Source: Clostridiales bacterium
GTDB lineage: Bacteria; Bacillota; Clostridia; Oscillospirales; Oscillospiraceae
Length of the DNA stretch: 13,675 nucleotides
Direction: 5' to 3'
Assembly (NCBI GenBank): GCA_020861055.1
Contig: JAJBTD010000029.1
Coordinates: 1-13,675 of the forward strand
Shown in pieces: positions 1 through 7,112 of this stretch. The position numbers were made by a program, and so were the translations under genes. The notes below the pieces were generated by a model. It ran no database searches and had not been told where the DNA came from. It saw only the letters and a program-made list of their open reading frames with translations. The first letter of the stretch is position 1, and every line of letters starts with the position of its first letter.

Positions 1-1
1 G

Positions 2-871
2 CCCGGCCCCACTCCAGACGCCATCCGTATCCCCCACCCGGACCAGCCTGGGGCATGGCTGCTGGCCATCCTGCTGGACGGGCCGGACTACAGCGCCGTC
101 CCCCGCACCAGGGAGCGGGAGCTGGGGCGGACCGAGCTGCTCGGCGACATGGGCTGGAACCTGTGCCGGGTGTGGACCATGGACTGGTGGCAGAATCGGG
201 ATCGGGTGCTGGAGCAGCTGCTCCGTCTGCTGGAGCTGCTGCGAAAGGAGAGCGCTGCGCCAACCGCCTCCCAGCCGGAAGCGACGGCGGCGGAGCGGGC
301 CGTACCCCTGTACACTCCCGCCCGGCTCACCGTCATGGGCATCCGGGAGAGCGAGGTGTCCGACCCCAGCTTCCGGGACCGCATCTATCGGGCGGTGGAG
401 CTGGTGCTGGAGCAGGAGGCCCCCATCTCCTTCTCCCAACTCACCTGCCGGGTGCTCACCGCCTTCGGCCTGAATGCCGGGGACGAGGCGCTGCAGGGCC
501 GCTGCGCCTCCCTCTGGCGCAAGCTGGGCCTGCGCATCACCAGAGAGACGGAGGAGAGCTACGTCTGGGAGATGGATCAGGACCCGGATCGCTACCGCCG
601 CTTCCGCCGGGCACAGCCCGGAGAACACTGGCGGGAGCCGGGAGACGTGTCCTGTCAGGAGAGCGCCAACGCCGTCTGCGCTGTACTCCGGGCTCAGATT
701 ACCCTTCTCCCCGACGAACTGGCCGCCGAGACCGCCCGACTGCTGGGCTATGAACCGGAGGACGAGGCCGCTCTGGACTGCGGCCGCCGGGGCGTGGACT
801 GCGCCCAGTTTATGGGCCGGGTCCAGGAGACTCCGGTGGGGACGCTGGTGCTGGCGGAGCGGAGAGGATAA
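2..871 (+). CDS. C-terminal part of a DUF4011/DUF3320-type helicase-nuclease (5' truncated)
   Basis: The reading frame is open from base 2 and stops with TAA at 869-871, so about 289 residues of a larger protein are visible. The first 75 residues look like the end of the Vsr-like REase_MTES_1575 nuclease fold: a hydrophobic strand, then 'LLDGPDYSA', an 'RTRERE' helix, and the typical 'MGWNLCRVWTMDWWQN' ending. A Pro/Ala-rich linker follows. Residues of roughly 110-165 resemble the DUF3320 winged-helix-like module ('FRDRIYRAVELVLEQEAPIS'). In known proteins of this family these modules sit at the C-terminus of a long superfamily 1 helicase (DUF4011 plus AAA_11/AAA_12). They are thought to act on nucleic acid, with unproven biological role. 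The helicase motor lies outside the window, so its presence is inferred. Methionine 149 is internal, not the start. A palindromic repeat begins at the first base after the stop. Confidence 0.8.
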   Translation, partial: PGPTPDAIRIPHPDQPGAWLLAILLDGPDYSAVPRTRERELGRTELLGDMGWNLCRVWTMDWWQNRDRVLEQLLRLLELLRKESAAPTASQPEATAAERAVPLYTPARLTVMGIRESEVSDPSFRDRIYRAVELVLEQEAPISFSQLTCRVLTAFGLNAGDEALQGRCASLWRKLGLRITRETEESYVWEMDQDPDRYRRFRRAQPGEHWREPGDVSCQESANAVCAVLRAQITLLPDELAAETARLLGYEPEDEAALDCGRRGVDCAQFMGRVQETPVGTLVLAERRG

Positions 872-1013
872 GGCGGATTCGCCGGGAATTGTGGTGAGCC
901 AAGGGTCTGCTGCAACCCCTTTGGCTCCCTCCCTGAGGGAGCTGTCAGCGAAGCTGACTGAGGGAGAGCGGTAGGGACTATCGTCTGGCGAAACTCTTCC
1001 GGCGAATTCGTAC
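872..1013. repeat. MITE-like palindromic repeat, copy 1
   Basis: This 142-base element has imperfect terminal inverted repeats: GGCGGATTCGCCGGG at 872-886 and CCGGCGAATTCGTAC at 999-1013. Inside are two hairpins. One is GCTCCCTC/GAGGGAGC (924-931 with 935-942); the other is GTCAGC/GCTGAC (944-949 with 953-958). Bases 933-969 are an exact 37-base inverted copy of 3286-3322 in copy 3. No transposase is encoded, so any movement would need help in trans. The left end abuts the TAA of the helicase gene. Peptides such as 'SLRELSAKLTEGE' read from it in the forward frame look like translation artefacts. Confidence 0.75.
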
Positions 1014-1020
1014 CAACTCT

Positions 1021-1161
1021 CTGCGAATTCGCCGACAGTGTATACCTTGTCGTAAGTGCGTACTGCTCTCCCTCCGTCACGGCTTACGCCGTGCCACCTC
1101 CCTCACAGAGGGAGGCAAGGGCCTGCTGCAACCCCTTGGCTCCCTCCTTGAGGGAGCCGAG
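1021..1161. repeat. MITE-like palindromic repeat, copy 2 (right end unclear)
   Basis: The left terminal repeat, CGAATTCGCCG at 1024-1034, faces copy 1's right end across a 13-base gap, making a perfect 10-base inverted repeat (1001-1010 with 1024-1033). Bases 1061-1099 match the reverse complement of 3391-3428 apart from one extra base in the hairpin loop. A CACGGC/GCCGTG hairpin lies at 1078-1093 and CCTCCCTC/GAGGGAGG at 1097-1115. Bases 1117-1157 are a near-identical direct repeat of 901-942 in copy 1. I find no right-hand terminal repeat, so the element is either truncated or ends in a variant sequence before the terminator at 1174. Confidence 0.65.
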
Positions 1162-1173
1162 AAAAGAGCACCC

Positions 1174-1199
1174 CGCCCCGCTTTGCAGCGGGGCGTTTT
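1174..1199 (+). terminator. Intrinsic terminator after the helicase gene and repeats
   Basis: A perfect 9-base stem, CGCCCCGCT (1174-1182) with AGCGGGGCG (1187-1195), has a TTGC loop and is followed by TTTT. It would end transcription from the helicase gene and isolate the HD/thiI unit that starts just downstream. Confidence 0.8.
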
Positions 1200-1215
1200 C
1201 CTGCTCAAAAACCCT

Positions 1216-1243
1216 TTGCCAACTCCTTTTCCTGTGATATAAT
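1216..1243 (+). promoter_or_regulatory. Sigma-A promoter for the HD-domain gene and thiI
   Basis: The -35 box TTGCCA (1216-1221) and -10 box TATAAT (1238-1243) are 16 bases apart. A TG one base before the -10 (1235-1236) makes it an extended -10. Transcription should start near 1250, giving a leader of about 30 bases to the ATG at 1279, with AGGGAGG (1261-1267) as ribosome site. Confidence 0.75.
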
Positions 1244-1278
1244 GACCTCACGCTAACACAAGGGAGGCAAATCCGCCC

Positions 1279-1971
1279 ATGGATTCCCCGATGCTCAACC
1301 TCATCCGCCGCAACGACTGGGGCCAGGACCAGCCCCGGATGGACGCTCTCTCCCGCTGGGAGGGCTGGCCCCTATTTTTGGAGACGCTCAACGGCATGGA
1401 CCGCGCCGCCCTGTACGAAAGCCCCATCCACGGGCCGGGGCACATCGAGCGGGTGCTGCTCCACGGGGCCTTCTGCGCCATGGAGGAGCCGCTGGGGATG
1501 GAGGACGCCGCCCTGCTGCTGGAGTGCTGCGCCTATCACGACGTGGGCCGGGAGAACGACACCTACGACACCCGCCACGGCTGGCGCTCCGCCCAGCGGC
1601 TGGCCGCCCTCACCGGACGGAAGGGCGAGGAATTAAAGATGATGCAGGCCGCTGTGGACGCCCACTCCCGGCCGGAGCGGGACCTCGTCTCCACCCTGAA
1701 ACGGTACCAGCCTGCCAATTTTGACCGCTGCCTCGTCCTGACCCAGCTGCTCAAGGATGCCGACGGCCTGGACCGGGTGCGCATCTGGGATCTGGACGTG
1801 AGCCACCTTCGCCGGGAGAGCAGCCGTCAGCGGGAGGGCTTCGCCCAGCGGCTGTTTGAGACGTACCAGGCGGAGGTCCACGCCTCCACCACGCCCCCCT
1901 TTCCCCCGGAGCTGCTGGAGGAGCTGGCGGCAAAGAAGGCCCGGCGGCAGGCGGAGCGAAAACAGATTTGA
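1279..1971 (+). CDS. HD-domain phosphohydrolase-like protein
   Basis: A 230-residue soluble protein with the metal-binding pattern of the HD superfamily. H51 and H55 lie in 'HGPGHIERV', the HD pair is H87-D88 in 'CCAYHDVGRENDTYDTRHG', H129 is in 'AVDAHS', and a late aspartate sits in 'LLKDADGLDRVR' (D160/D162). This matches the H...HD...H...D layout used for phosphomonoester or nucleotide hydrolysis; the substrate cannot be read from sequence. The C-terminus (residues 213-230) is a charged Lys/Arg-rich helix. The start is supported by AGGGAGG 11 bases upstream and a strong promoter. thiI begins 36 bases downstream with no terminator between, so the two are probably co-transcribed. No RelA/SpoT synthetase or other fused domain is present. 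Confidence 0.82.
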   Translation: MDSPMLNLIRRNDWGQDQPRMDALSRWEGWPLFLETLNGMDRAALYESPIHGPGHIERVLLHGAFCAMEEPLGMEDAALLLECCAYHDVGRENDTYDTRHGWRSAQRLAALTGRKGEELKMMQAAVDAHSRPERDLVSTLKRYQPANFDRCLVLTQLLKDADGLDRVRIWDLDVSHLRRESSRQREGFAQRLFETYQAEVHASTTPPFPPELLEELAAKKARRQAERKQI

Positions 1972-2007
1972 TTTGACCTATGATACAGGAAGAAGGAGAA
2001 CAGAGCG

Positions 2008-3225
2008 ATGAACCAATCCACCCACACCGACGCCGTCCCCGCGCAGGAGATGTTCCTGCTGAAAATGGGAGAGATCGTACTCAAGGGCCTGAACCGGAAG
2101 CGGTTCGAGCAGCGACTGATGGGCAACCTCCAGCGGCGGCTGAATCCCTACGGCAAATTCCGGGCCTATTCCCGGCAGTCCACCATCTATGTGGAGCCGA
2201 TGGAGGCCGACTGCGACCTGGACGGGGCCTGGGAGGGGCTGAAAAAGGTGTTCGGCATCTCCGGCCTGTCCCGTTCCAGAGCCTGTGAGAAGGACAAAGA
2301 CGCCTTCTTCCGGGCCGCCTCCACCTACCTGGACGACCAGCTCCGGGCGGCAAAGTCCTTTAAGGTGGAGACGAAGCGGGCGGACAAATCCTTCCCCATG
2401 ACCTCCATCCAGCTCAGCCAGTATGTGGGCGGTCTGCTGGCGGAGGCCTATCCCCACCTGGAGGTAGACGTGCACCATCCGGAGCTGACCGTCCATCTGG
2501 AGGTGCGGGACTTCGCCGGATACGTCCACGCCGACCCAGAGCCGGGGGCGGGAGGACTGCCCGTGGGCACCGGCGGACGGGCGGTGGCCCTGCTCTCCGG
2601 GGGACTGGACTCTCCGGTGGCCTGCTATATGATGGCAAAGCGGGGCCTGGCCCTGGAGCTGGTCCACTTCTTCTCCTATCCCTACACCTCCGAGGAGGCC
2701 AAGGAGAAGGTGCTGGAGCTGGCCCGGCTCATCAGCCCCTACTGTGGTCGGATGACGGTCAACATCGTCCCCTTCACCAAGATTCAGGAGGACCTCCGGC
2801 GGAACTGCCCGGAGCCCTACTTTACCCTGGCCATGCGCCGGTACATGATGCGTATTGCCGACATGGTGGCCCAGCGGGTGGGGGCCAACGCCATCGTCAC
2901 CGGGGAGAGTTTGGGCCAGGTGGCCAGCCAGACCATGGATGCCCTGGCGGTCACAGAGGACGCCTGCGTTCGCCCGGTGTTCCGCCCGGTCATCGGCATG
3001 GACAAGGAGGAGATCATCCGCATCGCCCGGCAGATTGGCACCTTTGAGACCTCCATCCTTCCCTATGAGGACTGCTGCACCGTCTTTACCCCCCGTCACC
3101 CCAAGACCCATCCCACCGTAGCCGAGCTGGTAGAGATCGAGCAGAATTACGACTACGAGGCCCTGTGCAAAGAGGCGTTCGAGGGCATTGAGCGCATCCA
3201 GGTGCGGCCAGAGCAGCTGGGGTAA
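2008..3225 (+). CDS. thiI: tRNA 4-thiouridine sulfurtransferase ThiI
   Basis: A 405-residue protein of the Gram-positive ThiI length. The N-terminal ferredoxin-like part starts with 'MFLLKMGEIVLKGLNRKRFE', and the THUMP RNA-binding domain follows at about 60-170. The ATP-pyrophosphatase domain has the PP-loop SGGLDSP at 197-203 and the conserved 'GESLGQVASQT' at 299-309. ThiI adenylates uridine 8 of tRNA and transfers sulfur to make s4U. In some species it also supplies sulfur for the thiamine thiazole. C356-C357 in 'EDCCTVFTP' is the expected position of one catalytic cysteine. The C-terminal rhodanese domain of E. coli ThiI is absent, as in Bacillus-type enzymes that work with a dedicated cysteine desulfurase. 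No such desulfurase gene is in the window. The ATG at 2008 is preceded by AGAAGGAGAA. Confidence 0.95.
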   Translation: MNQSTHTDAVPAQEMFLLKMGEIVLKGLNRKRFEQRLMGNLQRRLNPYGKFRAYSRQSTIYVEPMEADCDLDGAWEGLKKVFGISGLSRSRACEKDKDAFFRAASTYLDDQLRAAKSFKVETKRADKSFPMTSIQLSQYVGGLLAEAYPHLEVDVHHPELTVHLEVRDFAGYVHADPEPGAGGLPVGTGGRAVALLSGGLDSPVACYMMAKRGLALELVHFFSYPYTSEEAKEKVLELARLISPYCGRMTVNIVPFTKIQEDLRRNCPEPYFTLAMRRYMMRIADMVAQRVGANAIVTGESLGQVASQTMDALAVTEDACVRPVFRPVIGMDKEEIIRIARQIGTFETSILPYEDCCTVFTPRHPKTHPTVAELVEIEQNYDYEALCKEAFEGIERIQVRPEQLG

Positions 3226-3241
3226 ATTCCCTGCTGAGATT

Positions 3242-3468
3242 GTACGAATTCGCCGGAGTATTTCCGCAGGGCGGTGGTGCGTGCTGCTCTCCCTCAGTCA
3301 GCTTCGCTGACAGCTCCCTCAGAGAGGGAGCCGAGGGTCTGCACAACCCCCTTGCCTCCCTCCTTGAGGCGAAGTGCCGCAAAGCGGTAGAGGTGGCACG
3401 GCGAAGCCGTGACGGAGGGAGAGCAGTATGCACTGGCGATTTGTGAAAATCTCCCGGCGAATCCGCCC
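3242..3468. repeat. MITE-like palindromic repeat, copy 3 (most complete)
   Basis: A copy of about 227 bases fills most of the thiI-cinA gap. Its terminal inverted repeats are imperfect: ACGAATTCGCCGGAGTATTT from 3244 and, inverted, GCGGATTCGCCGGGAGATTT ending near 3466. The inner boundaries are GCTCTCCCTC (3286-3295) and GAGGGAGAGC (3415-3424), also inverted. Between them are the GTCAGC/GCTGAC hairpin (3299-3313), a CTCCCTC/GAGGGAG hairpin (3314-3330), and the CACGGC/GCCGTG hairpin (3397-3411). It therefore carries both half-types found separately in copies 1 and 2. The cinA reading frame stays open back into the element (to a GTG at 3409). No convincing promoter or T-tract terminator was seen inside. 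Confidence 0.75.
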
Positions 3469-3504
3469 CCACTTCACCCCATTCCAGAAAGAAGGCAAAC
3501 GACC

Positions 3505-4791
3505 ATGCCCCATACCGCAGAGCTGATCGCCGTGGGCACCGAGCTGCTCCTGGGCAACATCTGCAACACCGACGCCCAGATGATCTCCCAGGCGCTCTCC
3601 GCCCTGGGCATCAACGTCTACTACCATACGGTGGTAGGCGACAACCCGGAGCGGGTGCGGGCCGCCGTGGAGGTCGCCCGGCACCGGGCGGACATCATCA
3701 TCACCACCGGCGGCCTCGGCCCCACTTGCGACGATCTGACCAAACAGGCTCTGGCGGACGCCTTTGGCAAGCCGCTGGTATTTGACGAGCGGAGCGCCGG
3801 GCGCATCCAGGAATATTTCCGGCTCAAGCTGCCCCACCGGGTCATGACGGACAACAATCTCCAGCAGGCCATGCTCCCTGAGGGTTGCACCGTGCTGGAC
3901 AACGACTGGGGCACCGCCCCCGGCTGCGCCTTTGAGGCAGAGGGCGTCCGTGTCATTATGCTCCCCGGCCCCCCCAGAGAGTGCCGGGCCATGCTGGAGC
4001 ACCGGGTCGTCCCCTATCTGAAATTCCTCTCCGACGGGGTCATCGAGTCCCGCACCCTGAAGCTCTACGGCATCGGGGAGGCGGCCATGGAGGCCCAGCT
4101 CCGGGAGGAGATGCTCTCCATGCACAACCCCACCCTGGCCCCCTACGCCAAGGAGGGGGAGTGCGAACTGCGCATCACCGCCAAGGCCCCCACCGAGGCG
4201 GAGGCTCAGGCCATGCTGGAGCCGGTGGAGCAGGAGCTCCGGGGCCGGTTCGGCGATCTGGTCTACGGGGTAGACGTGGGCAGTCTGGAGGAGCAGGTCT
4301 CCCGGCTGCTCCGGGCCCAGGGGCTGACCCTCTCCACCGCCGAGAGCTGCACCGGGGGCCTGGCTGCCAAGCGGATGACCGACCTGGCCGGGGCGTCTCA
4401 GGTGTTCAAGGGCGGGGTAGTCTGCTATACCAACGAGGTCAAGCACAGTGCCCTGGGGGTCCCTCAGGAGACGCTGGACACGTTTGGAGCAGTCTCTCCC
4501 CAGACCGCCCAGGCCCTGGCCCTGGGGGCCTGCCGGGTGCTGGGCAGCGATCTGGCTGTCTCCATTACCGGGGTGGCCGGTCCCGACCCGGACGACCGGG
4601 GCAACCCGGTGGGGCTGGTCTATATCGGCCTGGCCCACGGCGACCGGGTCTGGGTAAAGGAGACGCACCTGGGAACTGCCCGTGACCGGGTGCGCAACAG
4701 CGCCGTCCTCGCCGCCTTTGACATGGTGCGCCGCCGTCTCACCGGTCTGCCGGTGCTGCCGGAGGCGGCTCCCGGAAAGGATGCACCATGA
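3505..4791 (+). CDS. cinA: CinA, competence/damage-inducible protein with NMN deamidase domain
   Basis: A 428-residue two-domain protein. Residues 1-170 are the MoaB/MogA-like fold (COG1058) with 'AVGTELLLGNICNTDA', 'TTGGLGPTCDDLT' (67-79) and 'LPGPPRE' (153-159); this module hydrolyses ADP-ribose in characterised relatives. Residues from about 260 are the PncC-type nicotinamide mononucleotide deamidase domain with 'STAESCTGG' (277-285), 'FKGGVVCYTNEVK' and 'ITGVAGPD' (354-361). Together they fit pyridine nucleotide salvage and repair in the cytosol. The start at 3505 gives the family's usual N-terminus and has GAAGG (3491-3495) ahead. An in-frame GTG at 3409 would add 32 residues encoded by the repeat and is unlikely. 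The last codon overlaps the next gene by 4 bases (ATGA), so translation is probably coupled. Confidence 0.95.
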   Translation: MPHTAELIAVGTELLLGNICNTDAQMISQALSALGINVYYHTVVGDNPERVRAAVEVARHRADIIITTGGLGPTCDDLTKQALADAFGKPLVFDERSAGRIQEYFRLKLPHRVMTDNNLQQAMLPEGCTVLDNDWGTAPGCAFEAEGVRVIMLPGPPRECRAMLEHRVVPYLKFLSDGVIESRTLKLYGIGEAAMEAQLREEMLSMHNPTLAPYAKEGECELRITAKAPTEAEAQAMLEPVEQELRGRFGDLVYGVDVGSLEEQVSRLLRAQGLTLSTAESCTGGLAAKRMTDLAGASQVFKGGVVCYTNEVKHSALGVPQETLDTFGAVSPQTAQALALGACRVLGSDLAVSITGVAGPDPDDRGNPVGLVYIGLAHGDRVWVKETHLGTARDRVRNSAVLAAFDMVRRRLTGLPVLPEAAPGKDAP

Positions 4792-5297
4792 CCAAAGAGC
4801 AGTATGAGCGCCTCTCCGCCCCTTTCCGCACGCCGGGGCGGACAAAGGCGCTGCTGGCGGTGAACACCGCCATTCCTGCGGTGTGCTATGTGACCTATCC
4901 CCTGTGTCTGCTGACGCTGATTTTCCGGGGCGACCTGCGTTGGATGCCCGTTTTGCTGGTGCCTGGGATCAGCTTTGTCATCATCTCCCTGTTCCGGAGC
5001 CTTTGGAACCGGCCCCGTCCCTATGAGGTGCTGGACATTCAGCCTCTCATCCACAAAAACACCCACGGCAGGAGCTTTCCCAGCCGCCATGTGTTCTCTG
5101 TCTTTGTCATCGCCATGACCCTGCTCTGGCTGCTGCCCCCGGTGGGAGTCTGCTTTCTGTTGGCTGGAGTGGTGCTGGCCCTCTGCCGTGTGGTGGGCGG
5201 CGTCCACTTCCCTAGGGACGTGATCGCCGGGGCGCTGCTGGGTATCCTGTCCGGCGTCCTGGGCTACTGGCTGATGAGCTGGCCCGTCTATCTGTGA
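4788..5297 (+). CDS. PAP2-family membrane phosphatase
   Basis: A 169-residue integral membrane protein with about five hydrophobic segments and all three PAP2 phosphatase signatures. The first is 'NRPRP' at 74-78, the second 'SFPSRH' at 96-101 and the third R134-x5-H140-x3-D144 ('CRVVGGVHFPRD'). H140 would be the phosphohistidine nucleophile and H101 the general acid. Relatives dephosphorylate lipid pyrophosphates or phospholipids such as undecaprenyl pyrophosphate, phosphatidic acid or phosphatidylglycerophosphate. The substrate cannot be chosen from sequence, and the small size fits the short bacterial forms. The start overlaps the cinA stop (ATGA), and the next gene follows within 10 bases, so it is in the middle of an operon. 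Confidence 0.9.
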   Translation: MTKEQYERLSAPFRTPGRTKALLAVNTAIPAVCYVTYPLCLLTLIFRGDLRWMPVLLVPGISFVIISLFRSLWNRPRPYEVLDIQPLIHKNTHGRSFPSRHVFSVFVIAMTLLWLLPPVGVCFLLAGVVLALCRVVGGVHFPRDVIAGALLGILSGVLGYWLMSWPVYL

Positions 5298-5306
5298 GGT
5301 GCCGTG

Positions 5307-5948
5307 ATGCTGCTGACCGATATCGCCTACCGCCTCTGCGATCTGCTGGGGACGGCGGCCTTCGCCATCTCCGGAGCCATGGTGGCCTGCCGGAAGGGGG
5401 CCGACCTGTTCGGCATCCTCTTTCTGGCGGTGGTCACCGCCATGGGCGGAGGCATGCTCCGGGACGTGCTGCTGGGGGAGACCCCTCCCGCCATGTTCTC
5501 CAACCGGGTGGGGGTGATCATCGCCCTGCTCATGGCCCTGCTCGTCTTTTTCCTGGCCCGATACCATAAGGAAATATGGCAGCGGGAGGAGGCCCTGGTG
5601 GAGCGGGCCAACAATCTGGTGGACGCCTTGGGACTGGGGCTGTTCGCCGTGGCCGGCTCTCTGGTGACCATGGAGGCGGGCTATGAACACCGGTGGTTCC
5701 TGGTGCTGTCCATGGGGATGATCACCGCCGTGGGCGGCGGCCTGCTCCGGGACATCATCCTGGGAGACATTCCTTTTATCCTGACCAAGCACATCTACGC
5801 TCTGGCGGCTCTGGCCGGCTCCGCTTCCTTCTATCTGCTGGAGCAGGCGGGCTTCGCCCGCCCGGTGACCATCGCCGTGGGCGTCTGCGTCACCTTTTTG
5901 CTCCGGGTGTTGGCCACCCGCTACCGCTGGAATTTACCGAAGCCATAA
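5307..5948 (+). CDS. Trimeric intracellular cation channel (TRIC)/YadS family membrane protein
   Basis: A 213-residue polytopic membrane protein with the internal duplication typical of the UPF0126/YadS family. 'AMGGGMLRDVLLGETP' (residues 46-60) and 'AVGGGLLRDIILGDIP' (141-156) are the two repeated pore signatures, each followed by a hydrophobic helix pair. About seven membrane segments are visible. Structures of prokaryotic TRIC relatives show homotrimeric potassium-permeable channels; older names call the domain a glycine transporter, so substrate is uncertain. The start was placed at ATG 5307 because GAGGT (5296-5300) is six bases away; the GTG at 5304 would leave only three. It ends 28 bases before thyX without a terminator. 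Confidence 0.88.
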   Translation: MLLTDIAYRLCDLLGTAAFAISGAMVACRKGADLFGILFLAVVTAMGGGMLRDVLLGETPPAMFSNRVGVIIALLMALLVFFLARYHKEIWQREEALVERANNLVDALGLGLFAVAGSLVTMEAGYEHRWFLVLSMGMITAVGGGLLRDIILGDIPFILTKHIYALAALAGSASFYLLEQAGFARPVTIAVGVCVTFLLRVLATRYRWNLPKP

Positions 5949-5976
5949 TAAAGCTATCCCATAGGAGGTTCTGAAG

Positions 5977-6771
5977 ATGCTCAACGTCAAGCTGCTGGCC
6001 CACACCCCGGAGCCGGAGCGGGTGGTGGCCGCCGCCGCCCGGCTGTGCTACTCCGCCGCGGGAGTGGACGCTCTGTTGGAGAAGTCCACTCCGGAGAAGG
6101 ACGCCAAATTTGTCCGCATGCTGGCGGGACTGGGCCACGCCAGCCCCATCGAGCACGCCTCCTTCACCTTTGCCATTGAGGGAGTGTCCCGTTCCCTGCT
6201 GGCCCAGATCACCCGGCACCGCATCGCCTCCTACTCCGTCCAGAGCCAGAGGTACGTCCGGCTGGACGACTTTCATTTTGTCATCCCTCCGGAGGTGGAG
6301 GCCGACCCCGCCGCCAAGGCCGCCTTTCTCAAGGCCATGGAGGAGGAGGGGCAGCACTACCTCAACATCGCCGCCGCCCTCCAGGAGAAGCACCGGAAGG
6401 AGCTGATGGCTCAGGGGCTCTCTGAACAGGAGGCAGACAAAAAGGCGGAGAAGCTGGCCAACGAGGACGCCCGGTTCGTCCTCCCCAACGCCTGCGAGAC
6501 AAAGATGGTGGTCACCATGAACGCCAGGAGCCTCCAGAACTTCTTCCGGGTACGGTGCTGCAACCGGGCCCAGTGGGAGATCCGGGCTCTGGCGGAGGAG
6601 ATGTACAAACTGGTCTATCCCGTGGCCCCGGCCCTCTTTGAGAACATGGGCCCCGGCTGCGTCTGCGGCGGCTGCACCGAGGGCAAAATGTCCTGCGGCA
6701 AGGCATCGGAGATGCGGGCGAAGTACCAGGCCCTCCGGCGGGAGCTGGTCCCGGAGGAGGGACAGGGATGA
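5977..6771 (+). CDS. thyX: FAD-dependent thymidylate synthase ThyX
   Basis: A 264-residue flavoenzyme that makes dTMP from dUMP using methylenetetrahydrofolate and NAD(P)H. The ThyX signature RHRx7S is present at 80-90 ('RHRIASYSVQS', then QRY). 'GLGHASPIEHASFTF' lies at 51-65, 'ARFVLPNACETKMVVTMNARS' at 165-185 and 'CCNRAQWEIR' at 194-203. The serine that closes the motif is S90. The C-terminus holds four closely spaced cysteines (C228, C230, C233, C240) in a 'GPGCVCGGCTEGKMSCG' segment seen in similar form in clostridial ThyX proteins; it could bind metal, but that is inference. TAGGAGG ends nine bases before the ATG. The TGA overlaps the next gene's ATG. Confidence 0.96.
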   Translation: MLNVKLLAHTPEPERVVAAAARLCYSAAGVDALLEKSTPEKDAKFVRMLAGLGHASPIEHASFTFAIEGVSRSLLAQITRHRIASYSVQSQRYVRLDDFHFVIPPEVEADPAAKAAFLKAMEEEGQHYLNIAAALQEKHRKELMAQGLSEQEADKKAEKLANEDARFVLPNACETKMVVTMNARSLQNFFRVRCCNRAQWEIRALAEEMYKLVYPVAPALFENMGPGCVCGGCTEGKMSCGKASEMRAKYQALRRELVPEEGQG

Positions 6772-7100
6772 ACATCCAGATCTTTGGCAAGTCCAAGTGC
6801 TTTGACACAAAAAAGGCCCAGCGCTACTTCAAGGAGCGCCGGGTAAAGTTTCAGAATATCGACCTGCTCCGCTACGGCATGAGCCGGGGCGAGCTGACCG
6901 CCGTGGTGCGGGCGGTGGGGATGGAAAACCTCATCGACGAAAAGCACCCGGACGCCGCCATGCTCTCCTATCTAGCCCTGGACAGCCAGAAGCTGGAGCA
7001 TCTGCTGGAGGACCCCAGTTTGCTGCGCACCCCCATCGTCCGCAACGGCAAACAGGCCACCGTGGGCTACTGCCCGGACGTGTGGAAAACCTGGGAATGA
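6768..7100 (+). CDS. ArsC/Spx-like thioredoxin-fold protein
   Basis: A 110-residue protein with the layout of the ArsC family. The N-terminal strand is followed by 'GKSKCFDTKKAQRYFKERR', giving a single cysteine, C11, at the arsenate-reductase position. The 'LLRTPIVRNGKQATVGYCPDVWK' C-terminal half (R87, cis-Pro P89, R92) matches the family's substrate loop. There is no CxxC pair, so it is not a classical Spx regulator. The position of R87/R92 is compatible with a glutaredoxin-coupled reductase, but many such clostridial proteins have no proven arsenate activity. No arsR, arsB or acr3 gene is nearby, so arsenic resistance is not supported by context. It overlaps thyX by 4 bases and is followed by a Nim-type protein 12 bases on. 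Confidence 0.85.
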   Translation: MNIQIFGKSKCFDTKKAQRYFKERRVKFQNIDLLRYGMSRGELTAVVRAVGMENLIDEKHPDAAMLSYLALDSQKLEHLLEDPSLLRTPIVRNGKQATVGYCPDVWKTWE

Positions 7101-7112
7101 GGAGGACGACCC

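Noticed and set aside
2..871. The helicase-nuclease as part of a defence island
   Set aside because: Proteins of this type can occur near defence genes, but the neighbours here are housekeeping genes and only the C-terminus is visible.
872..1161. CRISPR array
   Set aside because: The repeats are not regularly spaced, have palindromic internal structure with TIRs, and no cas genes are present.
1244..2007. Riboswitch (for example TPP) controlling thiI
   Set aside because: The leader before the HD gene is only about 30 bases and the thiI leader 36 bases; no thi-box or other aptamer core is visible.
1978..3111. Long minus-strand open frame opposite thiI
   Set aside because: It lies fully inside thiI, its translation is rich in Gly/His/Leu/Val without a recognisable domain, and it is a GC-driven shadow of the real gene.
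3240..3446. Short plus-strand frame within the palindromic repeat
   Set aside because: It consists almost entirely of repeat sequence and has no ribosome site or conserved domain.
3319..4845. Minus-strand frame of about 508 codons opposite cinA
   Set aside because: It overlaps the full CinA coding region, which has complete motifs. The antisense translation is low in complexity and spans a repeat.
6768..7100. Arsenic resistance operon
   Set aside because: Only the ArsC-like fold is present; there is no ArsR, arsenite pump or arsenite-responsive site nearby.
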